A DNA stretch of 64,000 bases from Betaproteobacteria bacterium (GTDB lineage: Bacteria; Pseudomonadota; Gammaproteobacteria; Burkholderiales; JAEUOS01): NCBI GenBank assembly GCA_028292405.1, contig JAQGMJ010000028.1, forward strand, positions 62,001 through 126,000, read 5' to 3'. Positions within the stretch are counted from its first letter, which is position 1, and each line of letters starts with the position of its first letter. The position numbers and the translations under genes are program-made. Below the pieces are notes generated by a model, which had not been told where the DNA came from, ran no database searches, and saw only the letters and a list, made by a program, of their open reading frames with translations. Shown piece after piece: positions 6,785 to 15,933 of the stretch.

Positions 6785-9388
6785 CTATAGCCCGCGCAAC
6801 TGCTGGCGCGCGCTGTCGGCGCCCCGCCCGGTGGGCGCGAGTTCCAGGTATTTTTCGTAGGCACGCTTCGCTTCGGCCTTCTTGTCCAGCTTGACGTAGA
6901 CGTCGCCGAGGTTGAGATAGGCCACGGCGCGTTTCGGGTCGAGGACAATGGTCTTTTCGAACCATTGCGCGGCCAGCGGGTAGTGCTCCAGCCGGTAGTG
7001 CGCGTAGCCGAGATTGTTGACGGCAAGCGCGAAGTTGGGGTCGGCCTTCACGGCGGCTTCGAACTCGGCTTGCGCTTCGGCGTATTGCTTTTCGCGGAAT
7101 AGCGCGGTGCCGCGGTCGTTGTGGGCGGAGGCGCTCATACTGCCGGCCGCGGGCAGCGGCGGCGCGGGCGGGACAGGCGGTGCGGCAGGTGCATTGCCGG
7201 CCTGCAGGCTAGCAAGCTCGGCGCGCAGCTTGGCATTGCGCTCGGCCTTGGCTGCGATGTCGCCCTTGAACTTGGCAATCTGGTCGGCGAGCCTGGCGGC
7301 TTCGTCGTCGAGCTGGGTGGATTCGCCGTTGAGGTATTCGCTGGCGTGGCCGGTTTCGAAAATCATGTCGCCACCCTCGCTGCCGACCAGGTTGCCGAAG
7401 GCCGGGGTCTGGCGCGACAGCGTGGAGACGATGGGTGAGACGTGGGCGGCGAGTTCGGAAGCGGTGATGATGCCGTCGCCATTGAGGTCGGCCTTGCCTT
7501 CCAGGCCCTGCAGCAAGGTCCAGGTGAAAATCGAATGGCCGTTGGGGCCGTTGTCGGCGACCTGCTCATCCGCCCCACCTGCGGTGAACATTTGCCTGGC
7601 GCCGCGCTTTGCCAACTCCCGCGCATAGACGTTGCCGTCGGCGCGGCCGCCGCCACGAGTGAGTGCCAGGCCGGAGTAGCAGGAGTCCATGACGAACAGC
7701 AGGTGCTTGGCGGGAATCGCCTCGGCGATGTCCTGCAACTGGGTCATGGAGATGGCTTGGGTAAAGTTGTCCGCGGCGGCGTCCACCGGGATGATGTAGC
7801 CGAGGTCGCGGCCCGAGGGCAGGCGGCGGGTGGCGCCGTGGCCGGCGAAGAAAACAAAAACCCTGTCCTCGCGTTTCACCCTGCGCGCGTCGGCCAGCGT
7901 GTTGCCAAGCGCGGCCATGATGTTTTCGCGCGTGGCCTGCTTGTTGGTCAGCAGGGTGACGTTGGGCTCCTTGAAGCCGTACTTTTGCACCAGCACGTCC
8001 TTGATCGAACCGGCGTCGTGGGTGGCGTAGCGCAGCTTGGGCCAGGCGTTGTAGTCGTCGATGCCGATGATGACGGCGTAGCTCTCGCGGTACAGCGGCT
8101 CGCTGGCCGGTGCCGGCACGGCGGCATTGTCGACCACCAGTTCCGTGCCGTTCCACGAGGCGAACTTGTAGCCCTTGGCGATCAGGTTGTCGAGCACCTG
8201 CGGCAAGGCTTCGACCGAGCGCGCATGAATGTCGTGGAACAGGATGATGCCGCGCCCCTCCTTCTCCACCTGGGCGATGACGCGCTTGGCGACGGAGTCG
8301 GAGACCGGGTCTTCCCAGTCCAGCGAGTCGATGTTCCACATCACCGAGCGCAGCTTGCGGTCGGCCAGTTCGGTGAGCACCAGCGGATTGCGCGCACCGT
8401 AGGGGGCGCGGAACATGGCGGTGCGGCCCGCGCCTTCGGGCACGGCGGCGGCGATGAGTTGCTGGGTGCTGTCGATTTCTTCAGTCAGGCGCTTGTCGTC
8501 GAGCTTGGGCAGGAAGGCGTGGGAGTAGCTGTGGTTGGCAATGGCATGGCCGGCGGCGAGAATGCGCTTTTCCACCGCTGCGTTTTGCGCGATCAGGGTG
8601 ACCTTGCCATCCTTGGCCGTGCCGAGGTTCTTGCCGATCTGGAAAAACAGCGCCTTGATCTTGTAGCGCGCGAGGATGGCGAGCAACTGGTCGGTATAGC
8701 GCGGGTGCGGACCGTCGTCGAAGGTGAGCAGCAGGGTCTTGGGCGGCAGGTTGCGGCCGCTGAGTTCGTTGGCGCGCGCTTCGGCTTCCTTTTGCGGTGT
8801 CTTGGAGGCGCCGCGGGTGTCGTTGGGCAGGTCTTCCTGCAGGGTTTTGAGGATGGCGTCGGCAGAATACTTGTCGCGCACCGAGTCGACGTAGGCGTCC
8901 CAGTTGCCGCGCTTGGCGGCGATGCCGCGCGCGGGCTCTTCGGCCATCGCGCTGGTGAGTTCGCGGGCGTAGCGTGCCTGGATGCGCGGGAACTCGGCTT
9001 GCAGGCGCGAAAGGCGCGGCGGGATTTGCGCGGGGTTGAGCGCGGCGGCCCAGTCTTCGAGGGTTTCGCGCAAGGTCAGGCGGTCGAGATCGAAAAGATC
9101 ACCGCGCTCGACGTAATCGAAAAAGGCGTTGAGGGCCGCAGTATCGTTGCGGCGTGTGGCGTCGGCCAGCGCCTGCGACAACGCGGCGCTCTTGTCCTGC
9201 AGGCCGTGAAACAGAAACTGCCCGGCGACGGTGCGGGCCTGCTCGTCGCCGCCGCTCGCCTCGTGCAGGGCGAGGATGCGGCGCTGGGTTTCCACCATGT
9301 CGCGCGCACCGCTGACCAGGGCTTGCGCCGATGCAGCGCCGCCGGCGATCAACAACAATACAAAACAACAGGCTTTCAGATACCGCAT
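6785..9388 (-). CDS. Exported multidomain protein: NodB polysaccharide deacetylase + caspase (peptidase C14) + EF-hand + TPR
   Basis: An 867-residue protein with a clear signal peptide (1-22). After a helical region (about 25-210) comes a NodB deacetylase domain (about 215-415) with 'TFDDGP' (222-227), 'HSYSH' (286-290), 'RAPYG' (327-331) and 'HDIH' (385-388), that is the metal-binding Asp/His residues and catalytic Asp. Then a caspase-like domain starts at 'YAVIIGIDDY' (437) with the catalytic dyad His517 ('FFAGHG') and Cys570 ('MDSCYSG'). A calcium-loop-like 'DLNGDGIITASE' (634-645) follows, then a coiled coil (about 690-730), a Pro-rich linker and three TPR repeats (753-860). All catalytic residues look intact. 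It lies 31 bases behind the amidase gene on the same strand. Both enzyme domains are well-known families, but their fusion is unusual; cell-wall or exopolysaccharide remodelling linked to proteolysis is speculation. Confidence 0.88.
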   Translation of the reverse strand: MRYLKACCFVLLLIAGGAASAQALVSGARDMVETQRRILALHEASGGDEQARTVAGQFLFHGLQDKSAALSQALADATRRNDTAALNAFFDYVERGDLFDLDRLTLRETLEDWAAALNPAQIPPRLSRLQAEFPRIQARYARELTSAMAEEPARGIAAKRGNWDAYVDSVRDKYSADAILKTLQEDLPNDTRGASKTPQKEAEARANELSGRNLPPKTLLLTFDDGPHPRYTDQLLAILARYKIKALFFQIGKNLGTAKDGKVTLIAQNAAVEKRILAAGHAIANHSYSHAFLPKLDDKRLTEEIDSTQQLIAAAVPEGAGRTAMFRAPYGARNPLVLTELADRKLRSVMWNIDSLDWEDPVSDSVAKRVIAQVEKEGRGIILFHDIHARSVEALPQVLDNLIAKGYKFASWNGTELVVDNAAVPAPASEPLYRESYAVIIGIDDYNAWPKLRYATHDAGSIKDVLVQKYGFKEPNVTLLTNKQATRENIMAALGNTLADARRVKREDRVFVFFAGHGATRRLPSGRDLGYIIPVDAAADNFTQAISMTQLQDIAEAIPAKHLLFVMDSCYSGLALTRGGGRADGNVYARELAKRGARQMFTAGGADEQVADNGPNGHSIFTWTLLQGLEGKADLNGDGIITASELAAHVSPIVSTLSRQTPAFGNLVGSEGGDMIFETGHASEYLNGESTQLDDEAARLADQIAKFKGDIAAKAERNAKLRAELASLQAGNAPAAPPVPPAPPLPAAGSMSASAHNDRGTALFREKQYAEAQAEFEAAVKADPNFALAVNNLGYAHYRLEHYPLAAQWFEKTIVLDPKRAVAYLNLGDVYVKLDKKAEAKRAYEKYLELAPTGRGADSARQQLRGL

Positions 9389-9419
9389 GAACTCTCCGGC
9401 GTAAGGCGCGCGCCGAAGT

Positions 9420-11741
9420 TTACTTCAGCGGGCCGAAGGCCGGCGGCGGCACGCGGCGGCGGCTGGCCGCCTCATAGGCGGAGGCCACCTTGAGGATGAT
9501 GTCTTCCCTGCCCGGCTCGGCGCGGAACACCAGTGAGAAGGGCAGGCCGGGCGCGGGGAGGGTGGTGGCGACGTCCGAATGCGCGTTGACGTAGCTCTTG
9601 CGGTCTTCGCTCAGCTTGAACACGGGGTCGTAGGCGGTGGTGATGTAGCCGGCGGGGATCAGCACTTCGGTCAGGCCGGCGTTGGGACCGTAGAAGGTCT
9701 CCGGGCTCATGTTGCCGAAAATGCCCGGCTGGTGGGCGCCGCCGATCAGCGCAGGCGGAAACGGGGTGTGCAGGCGCACCAGGGCATCGAGCTTGTTTTC
9801 GTGGAGCACCATCATGTCGACGCGGCGCAGGAGTTCGCGCAGCATGATGCGCTCGTTCACGCCCTGGCGGCCATCCAGCGGATTGCGTGGGTCGGTGGTC
9901 TCTTCCCAGTTCTTGAAGGCGGCGCGCTGGTCGTCGCCCCAGAATTTTGAGCGGGCGTTAAGCGCGGCGAAGTCGGTGAGGGTTTCGGTGTGGCCGCGTT
10001 CCTTCCAGTCGGCGGCGCGCCGCTTCAGGTATTGCGGGATGTGAAAGCGGAAGGTGGTAGCAAGCTTTTGTTCCTGGATGATGCCGATATCGAAATTCAC
10101 CGGCGGCTCGATGCGACCGTCGGCGAGCTCGACCAGGTAGTCGATCGGCGCCATCTTGCCGCTGCCGAACACGCAGCCAGGTTCGAACTCGGTGGGGATG
10201 ATGGCCGCGGCAAACTCCTTGAACAGGGGTTCGCCCTTCGCGTCGAGACGGAACAGCACGTCGGGCATGAACACCGGCAGCAGGCGCGCCAGGGCGCGGC
10301 GGAAATCGACCTGCATCAGTTCGACATCGGCGTCGCGCTGCCAATGGCGGTGCGAAGATTCGACCAGGGTGGCGCCAAGTTTTGCGCCGAGGATTTCCTT
10401 GATCTCGCGCGCGGCGGCGGTGACGATGGGCTGCTCCGACTTGTGGCCGGGCGGCACCGCCATCGACTCGCGCACGATGCCGATGCGCATGCCCTTGAGC
10501 GTGGCGGAAGGAGACGCGGCATGCGCCGCGTAGCCTTCAGGCAGCACGGAGGAGCGCGGCACGGTGGTATAGACATCGCGCGGATCGTAGTAGCCGTTTT
10601 CCGCGTCCTTCAGCGCATCCAATACCTTGGCGCAATCGGCGATGGCGCGGCAGTGGATGCCGGTGCGGTCGCAATAGATGTCGGCGCCGATGGCGCCACC
10701 GTCGAAGCCGATCATCGCCTTGTGCGGCAGGAGCAGCGCCACCGCATTGTGATTCGACGGGCCGCGGCAGGAGGCGCGGGTTTCTTCGCCCAGGCTGGCC
10801 ATCACCATGTTGGTGCTGACCGAGAGCGCCGAGCCGGAGCTGGAGCCGAGCGAGGCGGCGCGCGTGGTGTCGTAGGGGTTGGAGGGATTGCCGGCCCAGG
10901 TGCTGCGCTGATAGCCCAGCGTCGAAGGCAGTACCCGTTCGGGCAGGTTGCGCCCGCCGGGGTCGCCGGCACGGCCGTTGTACTCGGTGTTGACGGCCTT
11001 GGCGAAAATGATCGCGCCCTTTATGCGCAACTGGTCTACCAGGATGTGGTCACGCGCGGGAAAATCCATGTCGTAAGCCGCGTCGCCGCCGCCGGTGGAG
11101 CGCATGTCCTTGGTATCGAAGGGGTCCTTGAAGGAGAAGACGACGCCATACATCGGCATCTTTTCCAGATCAGGATTGCGGCCGTATTGCGCATCGAGTT
11201 CGGCGGCGCGTTCCAGCGCGTCGGGCTGTTGGCGAAAGGCTTCGCAGGCGGGCGGCGCACCCTTGGGCAGGGAGCCAAGTGAAGGGTGGCGGTCGAAGTC
11301 TCCCTTGCAGGTAACGGAGCGCTCGCCGCGAATGTTCAGCGTACCGAGCGCGTTGACTTGGCCCGCGTTGGGAATGCCGGCGATCATGCCGGACTGCTGG
11401 TGTACGGCGGGATCAGAGGCAGTCGCCTCCATGCGGCCGAATTCGAGTGACGGGCCTTGGTACTGGCCGAGCTGCGGCAGGAAGTCGGCGGCCTTGATGG
11501 TGGCGGTCGGGAACCGCAGCGGCTGCTTGCCGCGCACTACGCCTGGCGCCGGCGGCACGGCCGCGCCATCCTCGGTGATGAGCATGCTGGCGACACCGTT
11601 ATAGGCGCGCACGCGGGCGATGTAGCGTTCCACTACCTGCACCAGCGTGATCTGCCCGGCCTTGATGGCCGCGTGCAGCTCGGCGATGGTGGCTTCTTCG
11701 AGTTGGAAGGGTTGGTCTTTCGGCTTGCTGAAGTCGCTCAT
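9420..11741 (-). CDS. Amidase-signature-family hydrolase, unusually long
   Basis: A 773-residue protein if started at 11741 ('MSDFSKPKDQPFQLEEATIAELHAAI'), which matches the typical amidase N-terminus; an upstream in-frame extension to 11990 is not family-like. The Ser-cisSer-Lys machinery is visible as Lys in 'VVFSFKDPFDTKDMRSTGG', the Gly/Ser-rich 'LGSSSGSALSVS' and 'EETRASCRGPSNHNAVALLLP'. Ordinary GatA-type amidases have about 450-550 residues, so this enzyme carries well over 200 extra residues, mostly after the signature and near the C-terminus ('LLRRVDMMVLHENKLDALV'). No signal peptide is evident. Divergent from it are a BMP receptor and an acetamidase, which suggests an amide-related locus. 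Substrate unknown. Confidence 0.85.
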   Translation of the reverse strand: MSDFSKPKDQPFQLEEATIAELHAAIKAGQITLVQVVERYIARVRAYNGVASMLITEDGAAVPPAPGVVRGKQPLRFPTATIKAADFLPQLGQYQGPSLEFGRMEATASDPAVHQQSGMIAGIPNAGQVNALGTLNIRGERSVTCKGDFDRHPSLGSLPKGAPPACEAFRQQPDALERAAELDAQYGRNPDLEKMPMYGVVFSFKDPFDTKDMRSTGGGDAAYDMDFPARDHILVDQLRIKGAIIFAKAVNTEYNGRAGDPGGRNLPERVLPSTLGYQRSTWAGNPSNPYDTTRAASLGSSSGSALSVSTNMVMASLGEETRASCRGPSNHNAVALLLPHKAMIGFDGGAIGADIYCDRTGIHCRAIADCAKVLDALKDAENGYYDPRDVYTTVPRSSVLPEGYAAHAASPSATLKGMRIGIVRESMAVPPGHKSEQPIVTAAAREIKEILGAKLGATLVESSHRHWQRDADVELMQVDFRRALARLLPVFMPDVLFRLDAKGEPLFKEFAAAIIPTEFEPGCVFGSGKMAPIDYLVELADGRIEPPVNFDIGIIQEQKLATTFRFHIPQYLKRRAADWKERGHTETLTDFAALNARSKFWGDDQRAAFKNWEETTDPRNPLDGRQGVNERIMLRELLRRVDMMVLHENKLDALVRLHTPFPPALIGGAHQPGIFGNMSPETFYGPNAGLTEVLIPAGYITTAYDPVFKLSEDRKSYVNAHSDVATTLPAPGLPFSLVFRAEPGREDIILKVASAYEAASRRRVPPPAFGPLK

Positions 11742-11916
11742 GGAGGCCCTGGTCCGGCCAGGCTTGTTTGATCGGGGAAGCAAGAGCCTACCGCAGACCC
11801 GTGGAACCATCCCGGCGCGCCGCGGAATACCCGCTATAAGACCGCTCCGTTCGCTTGCAGGCAACGTCCGTGCGCCATCATGGCCCTCAGTGCGCCCGGC
11901 ACTCGCTGAACGACCA

Positions 11917-11964
11917 TCCTTTGGCCCGCTTCGTGCTTCCCTGGAGTGCTTCCTTTGGCCCGCT
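11917..11964. repeat. 14-base direct repeat in a divergent promoter region
   Basis: TCCTTTGGCCCGCT occurs at 11917-11930 and again at 11951-11964, 34 bases apart (about three helical turns). It lies in the 268-base gap between the amidase gene and the BMP receptor gene. It could be a pair of regulator-binding sites. Confidence 0.5.
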
Positions 11965-12009
11965 GCTCGGCCTTCGCTTTCGCGTCGCATCTTCCGGAAG
12001 GACTGTCAC

Positions 12010-13116
12010 ATGCACCAGCAAAATCGCCGCAACTTCCTCAAAGCCAGCGGCGCCGCCGCACTGGCCAGCGCCCTGCCCTTCGACTCCGCCCTGGCGGCCG
12101 GGGAGCCCCTGGTAGTCGGCTTTATCTATCCCGGCCCCGGCAATGACTATGGCTGGAACCAGGGTCATTCGCAAGCTGCTGCCAGGATCAAGAAGATGCC
12201 GGGCGTCAAGGTGCTGGAAGAGGAAAACGTGCCCGAAACCCAACAGGTGCAGCAGACCATGGAGGGCATGATCCGGCAGGACGGCGTCAAGCTGATTTTC
12301 GCCACTTCCTACGGCTATCTCGATCCGCACGTGCTGAAGATGGCGGAGAAATATCCCAAGGTGCGTTTCGTCTGGGCCGGGGTCTGGGGTCCCGGCAAGC
12401 GGCCGCCGAATGTGGGCAGCGTCTGGGGTTTCATCGACCAGCTCGGCTACCTGGGTGGCGTGGTGGCGGCGCAAATGAGCAAGACCAAGAAGCTCGGCTG
12501 GGTCGCCGCCAAGCCGGTGCCGCAGGTGCTGATCGACATCAACGCCTTCACCCTGGGCGCGCGCTCGGTCGATCCCGCGATCACCACGCGCCTGATCTTC
12601 ACCGGCGACTGGTGGCTGCCGGTCAAGGAGGCGGAGTCGGCCAACGCCCTGATGGATCAGGGCTGCGACGTGGTGGCTTGCGACAGCCAGTCGCCGCGCG
12701 TGGTGGTGGAAACCTCCGAAAAACGGGGCGTAATGACCCTGGGCTACCACGTGAATCAGGCGGACCTGGCGCCCAAGGGCTACCTCACCGGCATGGAATG
12801 GGACTGGGCCACGCCCTACGCCCTGCACATCAAGGCGATGCAGCAGAACAAGCCGATGGTCAACGTGATGCGCGGCGGCCTGAAGGAGGGCTTCGTCAAG
12901 GCCTCGCCCTTCGGTGTATCCGTCACCTCGGCGGTGAAGACCAAGGCAAACGAAATCAAGGCGCGCATGCTGGCGGGCAAGTACCCGATCTTCAAGGGCA
13001 CGATCAAGGACAACAAGGGCAATGTCACCATTCCCGCGGGCGAGGTGCACGAGCAGCCCGACCCGGTGCTCGATGGCATGAACTACCTGGTCGATGGCGT
13101 TCAGGGCTCGATCTGA
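12010..13116 (+). CDS. BMP-family (Bmp/Med) ABC transporter solute-binding protein, Tat-exported
   Basis: A 368-residue protein starting at 12010 behind a GGAAGGA ribosome binding site. The N-terminus 'QNRRNFLKASGAAALASALP' is a twin-arginine signal. The mature part 'GEPLVVGFIYPGPGNDYGWNQGHSQAA', 'GVKLIFATSYGYLDPHVLKMAEKYPKVRFVWAGVW' and 'KKLGWVAAKPVPQVLIDINAFTLGARS' is typical of the Bmp/Med family that binds nucleosides, or urea/amide-like solutes in some relatives. No ATPase or permease genes adjoin it. The acetamidase gene follows 38 bases after its stop, so an amide ligand hydrolysed by that enzyme is a reasonable inference. Confidence 0.9.
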   Translation: MHQQNRRNFLKASGAAALASALPFDSALAAGEPLVVGFIYPGPGNDYGWNQGHSQAAARIKKMPGVKVLEEENVPETQQVQQTMEGMIRQDGVKLIFATSYGYLDPHVLKMAEKYPKVRFVWAGVWGPGKRPPNVGSVWGFIDQLGYLGGVVAAQMSKTKKLGWVAAKPVPQVLIDINAFTLGARSVDPAITTRLIFTGDWWLPVKEAESANALMDQGCDVVACDSQSPRVVVETSEKRGVMTLGYHVNQADLAPKGYLTGMEWDWATPYALHIKAMQQNKPMVNVMRGGLKEGFVKASPFGVSVTSAVKTKANEIKARMLAGKYPIFKGTIKDNKGNVTIPAGEVHEQPDPVLDGMNYLVDGVQGSI

Positions 13117-13154
13117 CGCGCATAATTGCGACCGCCTTTGATCGAGGAGCGTCG

Positions 13155-14576
13155 ATGAGCGAGCATCAATGCGCGCCTGGCTGCGGCCATCCCTCGCATG
13201 GGGAAGCCGCGCGGGCGCAAGAGGAACTGGCGCAAGCGCGGCGCGACCTCGGGGGTGAATTTCCGGCCTCCGCTTCCGCGCGCGTGACAGGGGTGCCGGT
13301 CACGCCGGGCACGATCCCCGGTGTTGGCATGGCGCGCCACCATTTTGTGCCCGCCACCGACAAGACGGTGCACTGGGGCCATTTCAGTGCGGCACTTGCG
13401 CCTCTGGTCGAAGTGCAATCCGGCGACTTCGTCACCGTCGAGACCCTGACTCACCAGGCACCCGACGACACCGAGCGCATGGTGCGCGGCGACCCCGGCG
13501 CCGAGAGCGTGTTCCGCTGGGACGCAAAGCAGAAAAACGTCGACCGGCGCGGCGCCGGCGCGATGGACAGCCCGGTGGGCGCCGGCGGCGGGCTGGGCGC
13601 GCACGTCTGCACCGGGCCCGTCGCCGTCAAAGGTGCGCAACCCGGCGACGTGCTCGAAGTGCGCATCATCGACGTGCACCTGCGCCCCTGCGGCAATCCG
13701 CAATATGCCGGCAAGGCCTTCGGCAGCAACGCGGCGGGCTGGTGGGGCTTTCACTACGGCGACACGGTGGAAGAGCCGAAAAAGCGCGAAGTGATCACGA
13801 TTTTCGAGCTCGACACCAGCGGCGAGCGCAACTGGGCGCGCGCGGTATACAACTTCCGCTGGACGCCGCAGACCGACCCCTTTGGCGTGGTGCATTCGAT
13901 CATGGACTATCCCGGCGTGCCGGTCGATCACTCGACCATCACCAAGAACTACGATGTGCTGAAGGGCTACCGCATTCCGATCCGCCCACACTTCGGCGTG
14001 ATGGGCGTCGCGCCGGCCACCAGCGAGCTGGTCAACACCAATCCGCCCAGCTTCACCGGCGGCAACATCGACAACTGGCGCATCCGCAAGGGCGCGACCA
14101 TGTATTACCCGGTGGCGGCGGCGGGCGCGCTGTTCTCCGTCGGCGACCCGCATGCCTCGCAAGGCGATTCGGAATTGTGCGGCACCGCCATCGAGTGCTC
14201 GCTGACCGGCACTTTCCAGCTGATCCTGCACAAGCAGGGCAGCCTCGCCGGCACCGCGCTCGAAGGGCTGACGTATCCGCTGCTGAAGACAGCGGATGAG
14301 TGGATCGTGCACGGCTTCAGCTATGGCGACTATCTGACCGAACTCGGCCCCGATGCGCAAAGCGCGATTTTCGAGAAGTCATCGATGGACCGCGCCATGC
14401 GCGCCGCCTATCGCAACATGCGCCATTTCCTGATGACGACCCAGGGCCTCTCCGAGGACGAGGCTATCGCGCTGATGTCCATCGCGGTGGATTTCGGCGT
14501 CACCCAGGTGGTGGACGGCAACTGGGGGATCCACGCCATCGTCAAGAAGAGCCTGTTTCCTGCGGACCGCGAATAG
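13155..14576 (+). CDS. Acetamidase/formamidase family amidohydrolase
   Basis: A 473-residue cytoplasmic enzyme of the FmdA_AmdA family, which hydrolyses short aliphatic amides to the acid and ammonia. Visible family segments are 'TVHWGHFSAALAPLVEVQSGDFVTVETLTH', 'TGPVAVKGAQPGDVLEVRIIDV', 'RPHFGVMGVAP', 'NIDNWRIRKGATMYYPV' and 'LFSVGDPHASQGDSELCGTAIE'; the His/Asp/Glu residues in the last motif serve metal binding in the family. The Cys/His-rich N-terminus ('HQCAPGCGHPSHG') is unusual and might bind a metal. An ATCGAGGAG ribosome site precedes the ATG. Probably co-transcribed with the BMP receptor. Confidence 0.9.
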   Translation: MSEHQCAPGCGHPSHGEAARAQEELAQARRDLGGEFPASASARVTGVPVTPGTIPGVGMARHHFVPATDKTVHWGHFSAALAPLVEVQSGDFVTVETLTHQAPDDTERMVRGDPGAESVFRWDAKQKNVDRRGAGAMDSPVGAGGGLGAHVCTGPVAVKGAQPGDVLEVRIIDVHLRPCGNPQYAGKAFGSNAAGWWGFHYGDTVEEPKKREVITIFELDTSGERNWARAVYNFRWTPQTDPFGVVHSIMDYPGVPVDHSTITKNYDVLKGYRIPIRPHFGVMGVAPATSELVNTNPPSFTGGNIDNWRIRKGATMYYPVAAAGALFSVGDPHASQGDSELCGTAIECSLTGTFQLILHKQGSLAGTALEGLTYPLLKTADEWIVHGFSYGDYLTELGPDAQSAIFEKSSMDRAMRAAYRNMRHFLMTTQGLSEDEAIALMSIAVDFGVTQVVDGNWGIHAIVKKSLFPADRE

Positions 14577-14934
14577 GCAGTACCTCGATCTGAAAGCGGC
14601 GCGCCGATGCTACAAAATTAAATGCTGCGGAATCGCAATCAGGCCTTGCGAGCGCGACCTTTCCGGCCTTGATGCTGCATGCGGTTCTGCAATGATGGCT
14701 CGTCCGAGTTAAACATCCGATTCCGCGATTCAGGCATTCGTCATCTCCTCGAATTGAGCGCATATCTTCCTCAGCAATGACAATCGGTTATTACATAACT
14801 ACACCGGAGGCGTCCAATAGCGCCCGCGGCGATGCGAATCGGCGCATCGCCTTGGCGGAATCCATTTTTGATAGATAATTCGTCCGCCCAACAAGCTTTT
14901 ACCCCAGCCGCGGCAGGAAAAAGGGACCATATCG
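14577..14934. other. Non-coding gap upstream of the FkbM gene, with a hairpin
   Basis: This 358-base gap is visibly more AT-rich than its surroundings and holds no supported gene. At 14828-14836/14843-14851 a perfect 9-bp inverted repeat (GGCGATGCG...CGCATCGCC, six-base loop) can form a hairpin about 85 bases ahead of the FkbM start. I see no T-tract and no clear promoter pair. Confidence 0.5.
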
Positions 14935-15729
14935 ATGGGAATAGGAGCACAGTCCCCAGCCTGGCGTCGGCTTTTGTTACGCACGTTCGGCTCGACGTAT
15001 TTCCGGCGCAAAGTATGCTTCGAAGGTGGCGCATTTGAGGCCTACCTGTCGCCGGGAAGCAGCCTCAAATTTCTGCGCCTATCCGGTGCGCGCGTCGACC
15101 AAGTGCATCAGCGCTTCATTTCCAGCTGGATAAAGCCAGATTCGGTAGTCTGGGATATCGGCATGAATGTCGGTATGTTCGCCTTTCCAGCTGCGGTGCG
15201 GGCGGCGCAAGGCCATGTCTATGGATTCGAAGCCGACGTCGAACTGGCAGCCAACCTGCTGCGCAGTCAGCGCCTGCCACTCAACCGATCGCTGCATTTG
15301 TCGGTTTTTTGCATCGCCCTTTCAGACGCGGATAGCACCGCGAACTTTGAAATCTCCCGATACAGCCGCGCCATGAACAAGCTGCAGGGCGTCGGCGAAT
15401 GGCATCAATCGGCTGTAGCTGTGAAGGAATTGCGGTCAGTCGCTACCATGCGCATCGATACCCTGGCGCAATCCCTGCCTCCTCCGGATGTCATCAAGAT
15501 CGATGTGGAAGGAGCTGAAGCAAGGGTTCTCGAAGGCGGCGCGGCAACCATCGCGCGCCATCGACCGATAATGTTGGTCGAAGGACCTAGAGAACTCTGG
15601 GAGCAGATCGGTGCGTTTTTCAGCCGCCTTGACTACGTCATGCTTGACGGCGCGGCGGAACAACCTGTCCCTTTGCAAACACCGGTTTGGGATACCGTGG
15701 CAGTGCCCCGGGAAAAACATCGACCATAA
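14935..15729 (+). CDS. FkbM-family SAM-dependent methyltransferase
   Basis: A 264-residue methyltransferase. The SAM-binding motif I is 'VVWDIGMNVGMFAFPAA', followed by 'GHVYGFEAD' (motif II acid), and the hallmark 'PDVIKIDVEGAEARVLEGG' of the FkbM family. These enzymes usually O-methylate sugars or small hydroxyl groups in glycans, lipids or polyketides. The gene stands alone on the plus strand, with non-coding DNA on both sides and less GC-biased codons than its neighbours, which hints at separate acquisition. No glycosyltransferase or polysaccharide genes are nearby, so the acceptor is unknown. A GGAAAAAGGGA ribosome site supports the start. Confidence 0.88.
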   Translation: MGIGAQSPAWRRLLLRTFGSTYFRRKVCFEGGAFEAYLSPGSSLKFLRLSGARVDQVHQRFISSWIKPDSVVWDIGMNVGMFAFPAAVRAAQGHVYGFEADVELAANLLRSQRLPLNRSLHLSVFCIALSDADSTANFEISRYSRAMNKLQGVGEWHQSAVAVKELRSVATMRIDTLAQSLPPPDVIKIDVEGAEARVLEGGAATIARHRPIMLVEGPRELWEQIGAFFSRLDYVMLDGAAEQPVPLQTPVWDTVAVPREKHRP

Positions 15730-15933
15730 AAATTCCCGGAGACCTGGCCTCCGAGCATCGTTCACGCCGCTTCGACTTGGCTGTAGGGTGCCCGAATCCG
15801 CCTTGGTGGATCCCTTGCGGAGCGATCTAGATTTCCTGCTTGCCGGCCTCGATGGCAGCGACGCGGCCGATTTAGCGATCAGCCGGATTCCAAAGACCCT
15901 GACTATCGCAATAACCCGCGCCTCGAAACGCCG

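Noticed and set aside
7442..9493. Long plus-strand frame opposite the deacetylase-caspase gene
   Set aside because: Composition is typical of an antisense shadow (His/Gly/Val/Arg-rich, no domains) and the minus strand has a multidomain protein with intact catalytic motifs.
15730..15933. Possible gene remnant behind the FkbM gene
   Set aside because: Translations in all frames break quickly and show no recognisable family; treated as non-coding.
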